Positions 37,704-47,813 of a stretch of 64,000 nucleotides of DNA are shown piece after piece (within the stretch, counting starts at the first letter, position 1; each line of letters opens with the position of its first letter). The DNA lies in the NCBI GenBank assembly GCA_001766655.1, contig MJCC01000003.1:1316480-1380479 (forward strand). The letters run 5' to 3'. The notes under the pieces were generated by a model. It was not told where the DNA came from and made no database searches. It was given only the letters and a program-made list of their open reading frames with translations. Both the position numbers and the translations under genes were made by a program. This DNA is from Phytomonas francai. Lineage: Eukaryota; Euglenozoa; Kinetoplastea; Trypanosomatida; Trypanosomatidae.

Positions 37704-38106
37704 TTGGTTGGGCTTTAAATATAAAAATGAAAAGTTTAGGCTCGTATATATATACGCATATATATATGTACTTGTCTGTGTATGTAAATAGAAATGCCCT
37801 TGCTTTTATTCTGTTTGGACTGGGTCGATAAGAAAAAATATTACCAACGTTTTGGGAAAATATAAATCACTAGGTGGGAAAAATATTAAAGAAATGGATA
37901 GAAATTCAGGTAATAGAGTGAAAAGAAGGGGGGGGGGGGGGATCCCATCACAATAAGTCGTCTAGATTAAGTCTGATGCTTAAAAAAGGCCCGAACATGA
38001 GTCCCCACCTAAACATCTTTATATGTGCCGTTTACACTTTGTGCAAGTTCTACGTTTCAGAAGAAAAATCTTAGCGGATGAAAGCAATCACAAACTTCCA
38101 CGTAGG
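37704..38106. other. spacer with G14 run
   Basis: Acceptor of the armadillo-like gene at its left end, TA repeats near 37745-37770, and a 14-base G homopolymer at 37928-37941. No gene seen. Confidence 0.6.
37928..37941. repeat. poly-G homopolymer (14)
   Basis: Uninterrupted G run on the plus strand, C run in the transcript, flanked on the transcript's 3' side by more pyrimidines. Length may be an assembly estimate. Confidence 0.8.
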
Positions 38107-38676
38107 TCACAAATACGGTGCAACAGGTCTCTCAGCAGTTCGTTCCTCGTCTGTCTTTACCATGCTATTCTGATAATTAAGATAGTCCTCTCGCTCCACG
38201 ATTCGTTGATCTTTTCGATTTGCCAAGAAATATCGCATCAACTGCGCCTTGTCAAAGATAGGCTTCGGCATAATCTTCGAGTTTTGCCGGTGTGACGGCG
38301 GCAACAGTCCCGACTTTGCTAAAATATTCCACGGCCCAACGGACAACCTGCAACGCTTCACACCAAACCAATATTTAAAGGCGTCGATGTCGAGGGTCGT
38401 GAGCATGAAAAGATGGCGATCCTGCATGACAGGGGTGTCCGGCGACCATAAGGACTTCTGCGGGTGCGGGCAATGCTTCCCGAGATAGTGCAACAGACGC
38501 AAGTCGGAGTTGCGGCGTGTGTGCGTGTGCTCGACAAAGATATCGTAGGATTGGAACTTCCAAACAACATGATGCCCGCGCATGCGAATGATCGGGGCCC
38601 CCGGAGCACCCCATAATTGAAGCCGCTTACGGTTCACAACCGGCCGAGCTAATGAGACTGATGTTGTGCGAAACAT
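38107..38676 (-). CDS. mitochondrial ribosomal protein bS16m
   Basis: The protein is 189 residues from the ATG at 38676; the longer frame starts with TTG in the pyrimidine tract. The leader MFRTTSVSLARPVVNRKR is a good mitochondrial presequence. The middle follows the S16 pattern in order: IIRMRGHHVVWKFQSYDIFVEH, TRRNSDLRLLHYLGKHCPH, then LDIDAFKYWFGVKRCRLS and ILAKSGLLPP. A C-terminal extension of about 60 residues is lineage-specific. bS16 is a small-subunit protein near the body/platform. Assignment is by motif order, not overall identity, because the kinetoplastid mitoribosome is highly diverged. A very long PPT lies upstream (about 38690-38755). Confidence 0.8.
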   Translation of the reverse strand: MFRTTSVSLARPVVNRKRLQLWGAPGAPIIRMRGHHVVWKFQSYDIFVEHTHTRRNSDLRLLHYLGKHCPHPQKSLWSPDTPVMQDRHLFMLTTLDIDAFKYWFGVKRCRLSVGPWNILAKSGLLPPSHRQNSKIMPKPIFDKAQLMRYFLANRKDQRIVEREDYLNYQNSMVKTDEERTAERPVAPYL

Positions 38677-38755
38677 TACTAATGCTTGCGTTAAAATAAA
38701 ATAAAAGTGGGATTTAAATAAATAAACGGGGAAAGGGAGAAAGAGAAGAATCAAA
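38677..38755 (-). promoter_or_regulatory. predicted trans-splice acceptor region of bS16m
   Basis: Almost 60 nt of near-continuous pyrimidine on the minus strand (T-rich with CCC blocks) ends in AG within 10 nt of the bS16m ATG. Confidence 0.65.
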
Positions 38756-39642
38756 TAATCTAAATGATTTCATCAGCAGCCCAATTCTGTCAAGCATGCA
38801 GCCTGAGTTTATGGCGGTTTTTTTTTAATAATTTACTCGCTAGCGTTTGAAAATAACAAAACCGGTTAAATAAACACTAGTAAACAAACGAAGTAGACGC
38901 CCTCAGAGCCATTTGCTTCGATGTTCATATAATATGAAAAACAAAGGCAAAAACTTAAGTTATGAAATATTTTTCCCCTATTAAGACCCTCTATGGGCTG
39001 AATCCGAATTTATTTCAAAACGTTAGATTCGAACAGGAAAAAAAATTTAAGTGATGAGTAAACTGTTCAAAAACACAAACCTTATTACATCCTTCCTCGA
39101 AGAACATTCCCTATCGTTTTCGCTACTCCCTTCCTGACTGTTCGTTGGCATTCTAGTTTTATGCTAAAAAAAAACATAGATATATGTGCGTATTTGTATT
39201 ACAAAGGTAAAAGGCGAGTAAACCTAAGAATAAAAGTGTCAAAATGATAGAAAGTATCATAAATACATGAAAGACGAATAGGTACTTAAAATTACATCAA
39301 AAGGTTCACAATGTATCTTAGGAGTTCGAGGGAAGAGGGAAAAAAAAATTTACATCTCTTTTAAAACATATATTGCAGACACTCCTGTGTCATATGCCAA
39401 ATTACACTTTTACTCAATGGGCAAAAATAATAAAATAAATAACAAGCCATCAAGGTAAAGTATTCGTTATCGCATAGGCGCAGGTCAGTGATATATGTTC
39501 TTTTTTTTTCAGTGAATTTGTATTTAGAGTTCGCACAAAATTTGGAAAGAAAATGCAAGACTGGCAATTCAGCAAATTATCAGTACATATTTACACACGG
39601 AAAAAAATGTCCAAAAGAAAAATGAAACCACTGTATATGATA

Positions 39643-39720
39643 TTAGTCAAGACACAAGCAGAAGAGTAGCATCAAAAGTAAGAGGGTTGCTATCAGGACG
39701 GCCGCGTGATTGACATTCAT
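39643..39720 (-). CDS. candidate 25-residue hydrophobic microprotein
   Basis: The ATG at 39720 opens 25 codons: MNVNHAAV then a continuous hydrophobic run (LIATLLLLMLLFCLCL) and a final Asp. It is locally GC-rich in the emptiest spacer. Against it: no pyrimidine tract upstream on the minus strand, and an overlapping short upstream frame. Chance is quite possible. Confidence 0.15.
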   Translation of the reverse strand: MNVNHAAVLIATLLLLMLLFCLCLD

Positions 39721-39807
39721 GTTGTCTTATTCATAATTTTTGTTATACAAAAATAAGTCATCCTTGATTTAATTCACTCAATCTTCTCTCCCCCCTTCAC
39801 TTGAAAT

Positions 39808-39812
39808 CATAC

Positions 39813-39861
<49 letters not shown>
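39808..39861. repeat. compound CATA/AT microsatellite
   Basis: Four to five CATA units run directly into about eighteen AT units. This is the longest simple repeat in the window. Confidence 0.85.
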
Positions 39862-39864
<3 letters not shown>

Positions 39865-40444
39865 TCAAAAAAGAAATGTGTAGAAAAAAGTGAAGACAAC
39901 TACTACATGACCTTCAAACAAACAGACAAGATATCAAGTGATCATTCCTTTAAAGAAAAATCCACGCATATCAAAATTGGTATCGTTATCGATTCCGATG
40001 TTCCAAACGTGCATAATGTGTTCACAACAAGATCTCTAGGAGATGGAGAGAGATCAACGATAGCAGATAAAGTATATACAAATTAAATCAACAAACGAAT
40101 GTCAAGCTATATATTTCATTACTAGCTTCTGATACTATATATCTATTTATACAAATGTATATATGTATATAGATATAATATTTCATTTTTCAGTTTAACT
40201 GACAGGCTTATAAAAGGAATATACACCGCTGGCATTCGTCAGACTCAATTGACTTTATACCTTAGTTGAATAAGGACTTTCTACTACAAACGGCAGTATC
40301 CCTTAGAAGAAGTCTTACATAAGAAAAAAAGATACATACACTGAAAATAAAATGAGTTCATAATCTTCAAATGAGAAAAAAATGACAAAAGAGTATAGGT
40401 GATAATGGAATAAAAGACTTTTCCATGCCAAAGCACCCGTTCTG

Positions 40445-43400
40445 TCATTCAGTGGAATCCTGTGACTGCTCTTCAAGGGCTGGGGTTAGTGACGCATTAG
40501 GAACCAGTAGCGCACCGACAATGTAATGATCACTTGGTGTATTTTGAGTAGGGAGGTGCATGTTAGTGCCTAAACGTAGGACGCTAAGACAGGTAAGCTG
40601 ATCCTCCTCGTAAAGAATGTGATCCAGTACCTTTCCCTCCATGTTAGTGGATGGATTAACAGCAGAGACGCGCAAAGGGTAGGAGATACAGTAGACTTCG
40701 TAGGTATCACTAAAGCAGGTTTCATGAAAGTATTTAGGGGCAATCATACACAAAGGAGGGGGTACTGACTTCTTATCAGGTGGATACATGGATGCATCGA
40801 GCTCCAACAAAAACGGCGTCGAATCCCACTGATATGAGATGTGTGAGAAGCTGGAAATGGTCTGATCAAAAGTGTGGCAAGCCCTCTGCGGCGAGTCCAA
40901 TTCCTCCTGATGATCCATCAAATGAGCCCAGGATGGACTCATTTGATGTTCAAACATCGTTGCACTCAGTTTTTTAAAAGGAAGTGGGTTGAAGTTTAGG
41001 AGTACTGATGCCATATTTGAACCCTTTTGGATTGCCTCACTACAGACAATGTCCAAGCCCTGGTGATTCATTGGCTGATTTGAAGAACAACTTATGTCAA
41101 TTTCACGCTCCTCTTTCAGGCCGTCGTTAGAGGCATCTATTGTCGAATCAATGTCGAAATGTTTCGGCACCCCCAAAGGGGACGTGTATTCAGTCATGTT
41201 GTTGCAATCGTGTCTGGCTTCGAGAGCCATCCCAGATGCAGTGTGGCACTTTGGTAACTTTTCCTTTTTCGTTCGCTCTGAGGTCTCAAAGTTGTCTGTT
41301 GTGTTAACACCAATATGACAAATGGTATCTCTTACCGAGCTGTCAATGTTTTCCTGGAGTCTTTGTCTCTGAGACGACGAAAGAGGAAAGGAGTATAAGA
41401 AAGAGGACGCTCCCTCGCACATCTCACGCTTGTCAGATAACTGAAGAACGTTGTTCTCATTGAATCTTGGCCTCACGAGATAATTTTCGAAGGTTTGCTG
41501 TAATTTTGAGGTCCGTTTTTCTGGCAAGATATCAGCACTACTCTCATCAACATCACAGCATTTACAGCTAGTGCATTCCACGGAATTTTTTCCATTTAGC
41601 ACGTCTGATGACGTCGTCAGAGAACTTTTCTGCGATGGTGAAGAGATGTTAGACTGCGCGTTCATCTTAAACTCAGTCCACGTTCGCTGTGCCGGGTCAA
41701 AAGATACTACGCCGAAAGATGCTTCGGCAGTGATAGGATTAGTTGAGTTAAGCGCTTCAGGAAGACAGGTCCGCGTCACGTGGCATTCCTGCGGGGATTC
41801 TGAAGCACCACACCTACTCACCTCCGCGTGGGTTTGAGGGGTGTCCCAGCCGGGCTCCACAGACGGGCACCAACGTCGCAGCATGGGGGTTGAGGCTGGA
41901 ACGGTACTTTTCAGAATGTATTGAAACACAGGACTGGTTTTGTCTACGTTTAGGTCACCTGCAATGAGGCAAGTTACGCGTTGTTCATCTGGAAAAGCAC
42001 CAGAAAAAATGGTATCAGGCACGGCAGGAGTTGCAAAGTGCACTGTTTCACCATCTCTATTCAGTGATTTTGAACTAGCACCAAAGGAGCACACGGGGGC
42101 TTGTTGCTGCAACCATTTTTTGTAGTTCTGATATTTCCACTTAATACTCTCCATCATGCTTAAAAGGCAATGACTCTGCCAGAGCTGAAATTTGACGTTT
42201 TCGTACAACAGGTGAACGGCGGCCACTATGTAAATCTGCGTCGGCATTGTTAGGTCTTGGAGTACGTTGATCAGTGCCACGTTATGGGTATTAGCTTGCA
42301 ATTTCTTGAGCTCAGAATTCGTGATGTCAGGATCTTGTGCAGCAGTTTCGTTAAAACGAATGGGTACCTTCTCCAGAAGCTTAAAGCGATCCCGGTTATA
42401 GAAAATCGCAACCCCCTCCATCTCAGTGCGACGGGAAACCATTTCAAAAAGTGCGAGAGGTTTCTTTTTTTGTTTAACCTTATCGTCGTGGGCTAAACCC
42501 CTTTTGTTGGCATAATCCGTGGCACATGGTGAACCAGAAAGAGCTGGGCTGTAGGGAGACTCGTAAGATGTGCGAAAACCTGAGGTATCCCCTAAAGGAT
42601 TCTCTTGACCATCCCTTACAGTGTCTTCACTAAGTGGCAAAGGGGCCGGATTTTCAAGGTCCATTGCGCCCATGTCGCAACGAGGCACACCTTTCCGGTC
42701 GGTAATAACGAGATGCTCACCGTCGTAATGCATATGTTCTCTAAGAAAGCCCCCCAAACTGTTCTCGAAGGCATCAACCGTCATTTCTGCAAAGGTAATG
42801 ATGTCTGGTGCAATCTGCTGAACTTCCTTCTGAATGAGGGCGATGCGATAGCTTTTACCTAGCGCAGCAGGTGGACAGTGAGGGTAGCGGTCTGTGGTCA
42901 CATAGCGATCGGCAAGGATGTTATAAGAAGCAATCGTAAAGGACCCTTTGAGGCTTCGAAACTGTTGAAATGAAACGGGGCTATTGCACCTAGAGTTTCC
43001 ATGAAAAGAGGGTTCATTAGGTTTCTCAGTCCGAAATGACTTTTTATGCTGCTTTGAAAGGACTCTCAATATATGTTTGTAATGATCCTCACTCGAGAAG
43101 GCCTTGACTTTCCTAGACCACCCCCTTATCGTAGGAGCAGCCGGCTCGTGTATGACTGTATTATAGCTCTCACAGAGACTGTCTTGGATTGTCTCTACAC
43201 TCAACCCAGAAATACTAGACATGTTCATACCGTTTTTTTCTCTGTTCCGGCGTTCAAGCAACGTCAAAGGTCGTTTATGATTACTCATATCATTGGTGTT
43301 GGATACGGAAGCACTATGGGATGGGTTGACCAATGTTAAGAGAGGTGGTGGAGGCAGAATTGTGCTGTCATTTTTTGATTGGGCAAGTGTAATGGCGGAC

Positions 43401-43573
43401 GCAGAAGAAAATATCGGGCCATCGACCTCAGTGTCGATGAATGTTACCTTAGGTGGAACTGCCATACACGATGATGAATGTGAACTAAAATCATTCGAAA
43501 ATATAGATTTGGTTACTAGTATATTCCTATCACTTGCATCCTCATTGGGGTCATTAGTGATAATAATGGACAT
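40445..43573 (-). CDS. CCR4/nocturnin-like EEP nuclease with large insertion
   Basis: The protein is 1042 residues from the ATG at 43573; the extension starts with TTG. An endonuclease/exonuclease/phosphatase domain is present in pieces: SYNILAD (N218), DIITFAEM (metal-binding E263), a central strand before IAGDLNVD (D540, N542), then LDHILY and finally PSDHYIVGALL with the catalytic His near 1016. This is the CCR4/Angel/nocturnin branch, which removes poly(A) tails or related 3' ends. Between about 555 and 930 a 370-residue low-complexity Ser/Thr/Glu-rich insertion separates the last two blocks, and the first 200 residues are disordered. All metal and catalytic residues I can check are kept, so it should be active. 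No LRR domain, so it is not a canonical Ccr4. PPT and AG are directly upstream. Confidence 0.82.
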   Translation of the reverse strand: MSIIITNDPNEDASDRNILVTKSIFSNDFSSHSSSCMAVPPKVTFIDTEVDGPIFSSASAITLAQSKNDSTILPPPPLLTLVNPSHSASVSNTNDMSNHKRPLTLLERRNREKNGMNMSSISGLSVETIQDSLCESYNTVIHEPAAPTIRGWSRKVKAFSSEDHYKHILRVLSKQHKKSFRTEKPNEPSFHGNSRCNSPVSFQQFRSLKGSFTIASYNILADRYVTTDRYPHCPPAALGKSYRIALIQKEVQQIAPDIITFAEMTVDAFENSLGGFLREHMHYDGEHLVITDRKGVPRCDMGAMDLENPAPLPLSEDTVRDGQENPLGDTSGFRTSYESPYSPALSGSPCATDYANKRGLAHDDKVKQKKKPLALFEMVSRRTEMEGVAIFYNRDRFKLLEKVPIRFNETAAQDPDITNSELKKLQANTHNVALINVLQDLTMPTQIYIVAAVHLLYENVKFQLWQSHCLLSMMESIKWKYQNYKKWLQQQAPVCSFGASSKSLNRDGETVHFATPAVPDTIFSGAFPDEQRVTCLIAGDLNVDKTSPVFQYILKSTVPASTPMLRRWCPSVEPGWDTPQTHAEVSRCGASESPQECHVTRTCLPEALNSTNPITAEASFGVVSFDPAQRTWTEFKMNAQSNISSPSQKSSLTTSSDVLNGKNSVECTSCKCCDVDESSADILPEKRTSKLQQTFENYLVRPRFNENNVLQLSDKREMCEGASSFLYSFPLSSSQRQRLQENIDSSVRDTICHIGVNTTDNFETSERTKKEKLPKCHTASGMALEARHDCNNMTEYTSPLGVPKHFDIDSTIDASNDGLKEEREIDISCSSNQPMNHQGLDIVCSEAIQKGSNMASVLLNFNPLPFKKLSATMFEHQMSPSWAHLMDHQEELDSPQRACHTFDQTISSFSHISYQWDSTPFLLELDASMYPPDKKSVPPPLCMIAPKYFHETCFSDTYEVYCISYPLRVSAVNPSTNMEGKVLDHILYEEDQLTCLSVLRLGTNMHLPTQNTPSDHYIVGALLVPNASLTPALEEQSQDSTE

Positions 43574-44265
43574 CCTCTCTAAACTAAGTTGCAAAAAAAA
43601 AATCAAGCGCAGCAAAAAGGTGGAAATATCAAACTGGTTTTTGGAGATACTCCACCTGGTTTATATTTGTATTCGGTATATACATATAGATGCGTGTAGA
43701 GCAATAAATTTACCTATAGTGTAGAACTGATGTGAAAAAATTCTCTTTTGGAAATGGTTTTAAATCCGTAGTAAAAATTACTGGTTCAAGTATGCATGTT
43801 AGTTCAAAAATAAAGTGAAGAAAAGTGGAGCAATATTGTTATTAACGGAGGTGGGTGAAGAGGAAAGGGTCCAACAAACTGAAGTCTTACCATAGCAAGG
43901 AAAACCGGAGCATCTAAGGGAAAATAACTCATTTATGTGTTCTAGTAGTACTGTATTAGACGGTGCAACTCTGTATGAATTCTTTTCTCATTTTAGCTGT
44001 GGAGGAGTGTCAATGAAGAAGAAATGAGGCTCGCTTCAAGAAATATTTCATACATCGAAAGATTCAAGCGGAGAGGTATCTAAAATAAATGAAATGATTG
44101 ATGGTTTGCAGAGGCAACTCATTCAACGGGAAATTAAAAATACATAAAAAGGAAAGATCAGAATCAGGGTTGAATACATCAACTTAAAGCATAAAATTCA
44201 GCCTTGGCTCTGCATGCCACATAACTAAAGCAAACAGCTACTAGCAACTATAAATCTCCTTCCGC
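43574..44265. other. spacer
   Basis: Strong acceptor for the nuclease gene within 50 nt of its ATG, then AT-rich 3' flank of the coiled-coil gene. No gene seen. Confidence 0.6.
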
Positions 44266-45198
44266 CTACTTAAGCGTGAATTGATAGCTACGCTGAAGTT
44301 CCAAATCTTTGTCTAGAAGCTGCTTTTGCAGTTCAATTACTTGTTCTTCTAGTAACTTGCATTCTTTTTGCTCCTTCGCAATAATCTTATGCTTTTCATT
44401 ACGCTCCATTTCTTTATTCTTTTTACATTTATCCTCTTCAATTAGTAATTCGTGTATTTGTTTCTCCTGTTCTTGAATACTCTGCTTCAGATCCTCAAGA
44501 TCCTTTATCGTAATGCCTAACTTATACTGTTCCTGCAAGCGAGCGTACCGATCGTGGATCTTGATGTCTCCCCTAGAAATCTGACGAAGCTTATCTGCGA
44601 GCTCTTTGAATTGTACACGTGCCTTACTCACATACTCACGTTGCTTAATACGCACGCAGCGTGCCTGAGTTACTTCAGAATCGATCTCTCGGACCTTTTG
44701 ATTTCGCCGCCGTCTTACGATTTCAAGAGTCTGTATTTCCTCTTTAATTTGAGCGATTTGCTGCTGCACAGCTTTCAACTCATTTCGTTTGTTTATGACA
44801 TGCCAGTCAGAAGCAAGTCGCTTCTCTTTCTCAGCAGCAATCTTAATATGTTGTCTTATCGATGCATTGCGCCTCACGAGCTGACTAATCTCCTCTAATA
44901 CAGACTTCGATGTCATTGGGTCAACGAAGTCGTTAAACTTTTCACCGTATGCGTTTGAAAGAGTCACCCCCAAAGTATCAAGAAATCCTTTTTTCTGATC
45001 AATAGCTTCAGTCAATTTAGATATTTGCTTGCGGAGCTCCTCAATGTTTTGCTTTGTGGGGCTACTCGTGATTTGACGAGGATCCAAAGATAGTTGTGGA
45101 CGTGGCCGTGGATTCCTGTTACCTTGGGCGTCATTATGTTGAAAAGCTGCATGATTCAGTGCACCTTCAGGCCTCCGCTTGGGAGGGGATCGATTCAT
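44266..45198 (-). CDS. coiled-coil protein, 310 residues, unknown
   Basis: A short basic, Pro-rich head (about 1-45) is followed by almost continuous coiled coil to the end (residues about 50-305), rich in Lys, Glu, Gln and Arg with heptad spacing, for example KQNIEELRKQISKLTEAI and LKQSIQEQEKQIHELLIEE. A break near GVTLSNAYGEKFNDFVDP (about 75-95) may be a hinge. Such proteins are common in the trypanosomatid flagellum and cytoskeleton, but no specific family is recognised. ATG at 45198. Confidence 0.75.
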   Translation of the reverse strand: MNRSPPKRRPEGALNHAAFQHNDAQGNRNPRPRPQLSLDPRQITSSPTKQNIEELRKQISKLTEAIDQKKGFLDTLGVTLSNAYGEKFNDFVDPMTSKSVLEEISQLVRRNASIRQHIKIAAEKEKRLASDWHVINKRNELKAVQQQIAQIKEEIQTLEIVRRRRNQKVREIDSEVTQARCVRIKQREYVSKARVQFKELADKLRQISRGDIKIHDRYARLQEQYKLGITIKDLEDLKQSIQEQEKQIHELLIEEDKCKKNKEMERNEKHKIIAKEQKECKLLEEQVIELQKQLLDKDLELQRSYQFTLK

Positions 45199-46409
45199 GA
45201 TGAATTTTTTTAAAACTAATGTACTGGGTTGGACGTGTAGCCCATAACAAGCTTTAAGCTACAATATTCTGAAGAGTAACATAACAAAAAGAAACCGGAA
45301 AGTAGCACCAAAACATAGGATGATTTAAGGCAATAAAGGCATATCGATGATGTGCGTTCGCTAATGGTTCAGATAGACGATATTCTAGCACCTATCACAA
45401 CGTATTATTAGTGATAAGAACGAAGGGACGTCCCTTCCCTTCAACGCTCCTCCCCATGGAGTACGCACACAGATACGCAGACAAAAAATATTAAATCACA
45501 CGCTGAAGGTGGTGTCCAATCTTGCGAATGTGTTGTGATTTTAACGCCACATGCAATTAGCAATAGCCCTATTGTATGAATCGAAGTACGACTCGTACAC
45601 TGACGGAATAAAACATTTAACTCTATACGCTAATGAGTCAAAAAAAAAAAAAAACGTTAACAAATGGACCACATTGAGGACGCTCACTATTCCATATTTT
45701 TTCCAGACTATGGCCGAGGGGACATGGGGAAAAAGAGCATCGCCCTATATAGCCCCAGTGACAGCGCACACCTTCTCGGATGCAGAGTTCAGTTAACAAA
45801 GACAAAGCCTTGGAGATCATAAGAGATTTGTATTCTTAAGTGTCGTAGTATCTCAAGAAGTGAGTTGAGACACACCTCTTGATACCTGCAGAGTCAGGCA
45901 CCGCCAATTCGGCTTCCCTATTTTCTGTATAACGAGGTAAGGTAGCTAGACCGCTATCCCTGGACAAAAGAAAATCGAAGCTAAAAATGTGCAATTTTGT
46001 CGATCAGCATGTGTAACTCTTCATTAGAAAATAAATTTTAGATATAATCTACATGATCCATTAATATAGATGAATTTATGTGTGTGTATGTGTTCTATAT
46101 GTATGTGGTGCCAAAAAGGGAGCTGAAAAATGATGTCAGAAGAAATGATCGGAAACGATACATCCCTTTGAGACTATTGGCGAAATAATGGCAGGTTTCG
46201 CTAAAGTAGTTGATATCGCTAATAATATAATTTTTATTGTTATTCGAAAGATTGTGGCTTTCCTGTCTGGCCAGTATTGTTAAATGAACAAGGATTCTAG
46301 GATTTCGTTATTTTTTATTTCTAAGATTCGGTGTAAGTCCCCCCTCCCTGTTAGTCGTAAATTACACTGCTCCAAAACCTTGTACTTGCACTCTATGCAA
46401 GAGGGCCGG
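45199..46409. other. 1.2-kb spacer with hairpin
   Basis: No ordinary gene. The part at about 45420-45960 is less AT-rich than usual and contains a hairpin at 45853-45882 and short frames on both strands, including a 28-codon plus-strand frame (45710-45796) right after an acceptor-like tract. The rest is AT-rich. Confidence 0.45.
45853..45882 (-). other. 10-bp hairpin, better in minus-strand RNA
   Basis: Arms 45853-45862 and 45873-45882 with a 10-base loop. In minus-strand RNA all ten positions pair (one G-U); in plus-strand RNA one pair is A-C. It may be a structured element of the co-transcribed spacer. No snoRNA box assignment is possible. Confidence 0.4.
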
Positions 46410-46967
46410 TTACCGTAGTTCTCGCTCTACATCCCATACTTGAGCAAAGACCTGTATGGGATTTTTTCCAACACAGCGTACATGATAGAAACCTTCTGGC
46501 AAGATTACATTTATCTTTTCCATACCTTCTGCACATACAGACCCGACACAATGCCACTTTCCCTCATCCACACACCCTATGGGAGTCAGAAACAGCTCCT
46601 TTACTTCTAAAAAAACCCGCGAATTCAATTGCGGCGCATTTGACGGTGTTGATGATTGGGCCAGTGATGTCAATTGCATACGACATTGGATGCTTAATTC
46701 TATAGCAATATCCGGTTCCACTTCAATTTGTAAGCCCTTTCGAACAATGTTTCTGGTTTCGCTGAACCAGTAATTCCTGTACTCTGACTTCGGGGGCGTG
46801 GGAATAAGGCGCACACGATTACCTCGGGGGTCGAAAGAGATGCGCTTTCGCCTGTTATTGCGGTTGTATAACGACTTTTGGAAAGAAGGATGCTGCAAAG
46901 CCTTTCTCTTGTGCGCATCATGGTTTCGTTGGCCTGGCCCTGACTCGTTTGAATAAACAGTAGTCAT
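46410..46967 (-). CDS. unknown protein, 185 residues
   Basis: A basic N-terminal 60 residues (NRNNRRKRISFDPRGNRVR) is followed by a probable beta-rich domain (about 75-183): GLQIEVEPDIAIELSIQCRM, RVFLEVKELFL, KINVILPEGFYHVRC and IQVFAQVWDVE. The alternating strands could be a jelly-roll such as nucleoplasmin-like, but I cannot confirm that. No catalytic motif or membrane segment. ATG at 46967 with an AT-rich leader and no strong pyrimidine tract. Confidence 0.65.
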   Translation of the reverse strand: MTTVYSNESGPGQRNHDAHKRKALQHPSFQKSLYNRNNRRKRISFDPRGNRVRLIPTPPKSEYRNYWFSETRNIVRKGLQIEVEPDIAIELSIQCRMQLTSLAQSSTPSNAPQLNSRVFLEVKELFLTPIGCVDEGKWHCVGSVCAEGMEKINVILPEGFYHVRCVGKNPIQVFAQVWDVERELR

Positions 46968-47813
46968 GAGATTCTTAAAAGTTAATAAAGAATCAAAACT
47001 TTATGTAAACTCTGAAGTAATATGGTTTATAATCTTCGTAGGTCACAATCTTGCAAGCTAATCAAAAGTTATGTGTATTATTTCCTTTTGATAGCTTATT
47101 TCTATTGTTGTATCCCTATTTTACTTGGCATAAGATCCTACCAAGCAACTGAAGGAAATAGTTTTTTAGGAACATTAAGAAACACAAGCGCACTCAACGA
47201 ATAGATTGAGCACATAAAGTCATCCTCTAATAAATTTAAACACACACATACACGCGTCTCTGTGAACCACCACATTCGATCAGAATTGTGCGAATGGCAC
47301 ATGACTCTGGAGCACTCTATATCTTTCCCTCGCTCGTCTTAAATGGGAATGTCATAGAGAAAGATACTTAGGCGAACCCTCAAGATGGTCTAAACAAAGA
47401 TTAGTGTTGTATTTCAGTCAAAGCACTCCATCATCACGTAAGCTCACTCGAATGCCACATTGTGTGCATCTTGGGTTTGAAAATGAACAAAGCAAATGAG
47501 AAGCGGGTGGAAAGCAAACCACTGGGATAGCTACAAAACTATACAAAGTATGGTGCTTTCCAAGCATAAGAAAAGACTTGAGGGGCTAAACAAGCGCTTT
47601 ACTATTGAAAAGGTAACTAGCATTTTGTCTCCCTTGATTTTTCATTTTCCAAATAGATCAAGAGAAACGGGTGTTGAGCAATTAATTACCCGATACTGCC
47701 TCCCTTTTCCCCATGCACAGACACCCATTCATCTCCATACATACACCCTACTTTTTATCTTTCTTTGTATTTAGATTTTTACACAACCATGCATCCCCCA
47801 ACCCACACATATG
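46968..47813. other. spacer
   Basis: AT-rich leader region on the left, a somewhat richer middle, then the 3' flank of MCM2. Plus-strand frames at about 47022-47204 and 47496-47774 are not supported by composition or context. Confidence 0.55.

Larger units (their letters stand above)
38677..40444. other. 1.77-kb spacer, longest in the window
   Basis: Very AT-rich. After the long pyrimidine tract of bS16m it holds scattered short frames, including a 25-codon hydrophobic one at 39643-39720, and the microsatellite at 39808-39861. The right part should be 3' UTR of the CCR4-like gene. No gene of ordinary size is present. Confidence 0.55.

Noticed and set aside
37928..37941. G14 run as a telomere-like or quadruplex element
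   Set aside because: A single homopolymer without GGG-spacer repeats; it lies in a transcribed spacer as a C-run and is more simply a polypyrimidine or assembly feature.
38880..38928. 20-codon ATG frame after a pyrimidine tract in the long spacer
   Set aside because: Too short to distinguish from chance, and the tract is not followed by an AG before the ATG.
45638..45820. 60-codon ATG-started minus-strand frame
   Set aside because: Ends in translated poly-A (FFFF), overlaps an equally weak plus-strand frame, no acceptor.
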